A DNA stretch of 20,000 nt. It comes from Trachelipus rathkii (Eukaryota; Arthropoda; Malacostraca; Isopoda; Trachelipodidae). The translations under genes were made by a program, and so were the position numbers. Positions 19,967 through 20,000 of the stretch are shown here, one piece after another (position 1 is the first letter of the stretch; every line of letters starts with the position of its first letter). The notes under the pieces are model-generated. The model saw only the letters and a program-made list of their open reading frames with translations. It made no database searches and was not told the DNA's origin. Location: the NCBI GenBank assembly GCA_015478945.1, contig JABUQX010118599.1:1-20000 (forward strand). The letters are read 5' to 3'.

Positions 19967-20000
19967 ATATATATATATAATAATATATACCGTATATATA
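19881..20000. repeat. (TA)n tract running off the window
   Basis: Continuation of the TA microsatellite that holds the TIR element; it extends past the window end. Confidence 0.93.

Overview
This is an AT-rich, gene-poor eukaryotic window made almost entirely of repetitive DNA. I find no intact protein-coding gene, rRNA or functional tRNA. Long (TA)n tracts, a (GA)n/(CT)n tract, and wrecked Jockey-like, RTE-like and hAT elements point to an invertebrate nuclear genome. An arthropod, possibly a decapod crustacean, is my best guess; this rests on element style only and is weak.

The main structure is one giant imperfect inverted repeat. A left arm at about 1575-9765 reappears in reverse complement at about 9957-18362, around a roughly 190-bp TA-rich spacer. 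Every block of the left arm has a partner in mirror order on the right: Jockey-like RT (1575-2250 with 17740-18362), pyrimidine/purine tract (2277-2375 with 17541-17658), an unclassified block (2400-2950 with 16925-17540), TA tract, palindromic tRNA-like unit (3201-3445 with 16421-16679), TA tract, an unclassified 1.4-kb block (3590-5000 with 14880-16270), RTE-like retrotransposon (about 5180-7330 with 12420-14600), a long TA tract, and a hAT transposon (8197-9765 with 9957-11511). By eye the arms are roughly 70-80% identical with many one-base indels, but they also contain perfect blocks of 39 bp and 117 bp.

Outside the repeat the flanks differ. The left flank has a 450-bp fold-back sequence (1-450), a possible transposon end rich in TTCGG motifs (663-866) and a TA tract. 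The right flank has an unassigned stretch, a TA tract, and a roughly 980-bp element with terminal inverted repeats (18904-19880) inserted in TA microsatellite DNA.

The genes do not work together as a pathway; they are transposase and reverse transcriptase remains. Two readings of the giant palindrome stay open: a real inverted duplication that later decayed, or a long-read hairpin chimera that was only partly polished. The long perfect blocks argue against a wholly raw read. The indel-rich differences and a run of expanded homopolymers near the centre argue for poor base accuracy, at least locally.
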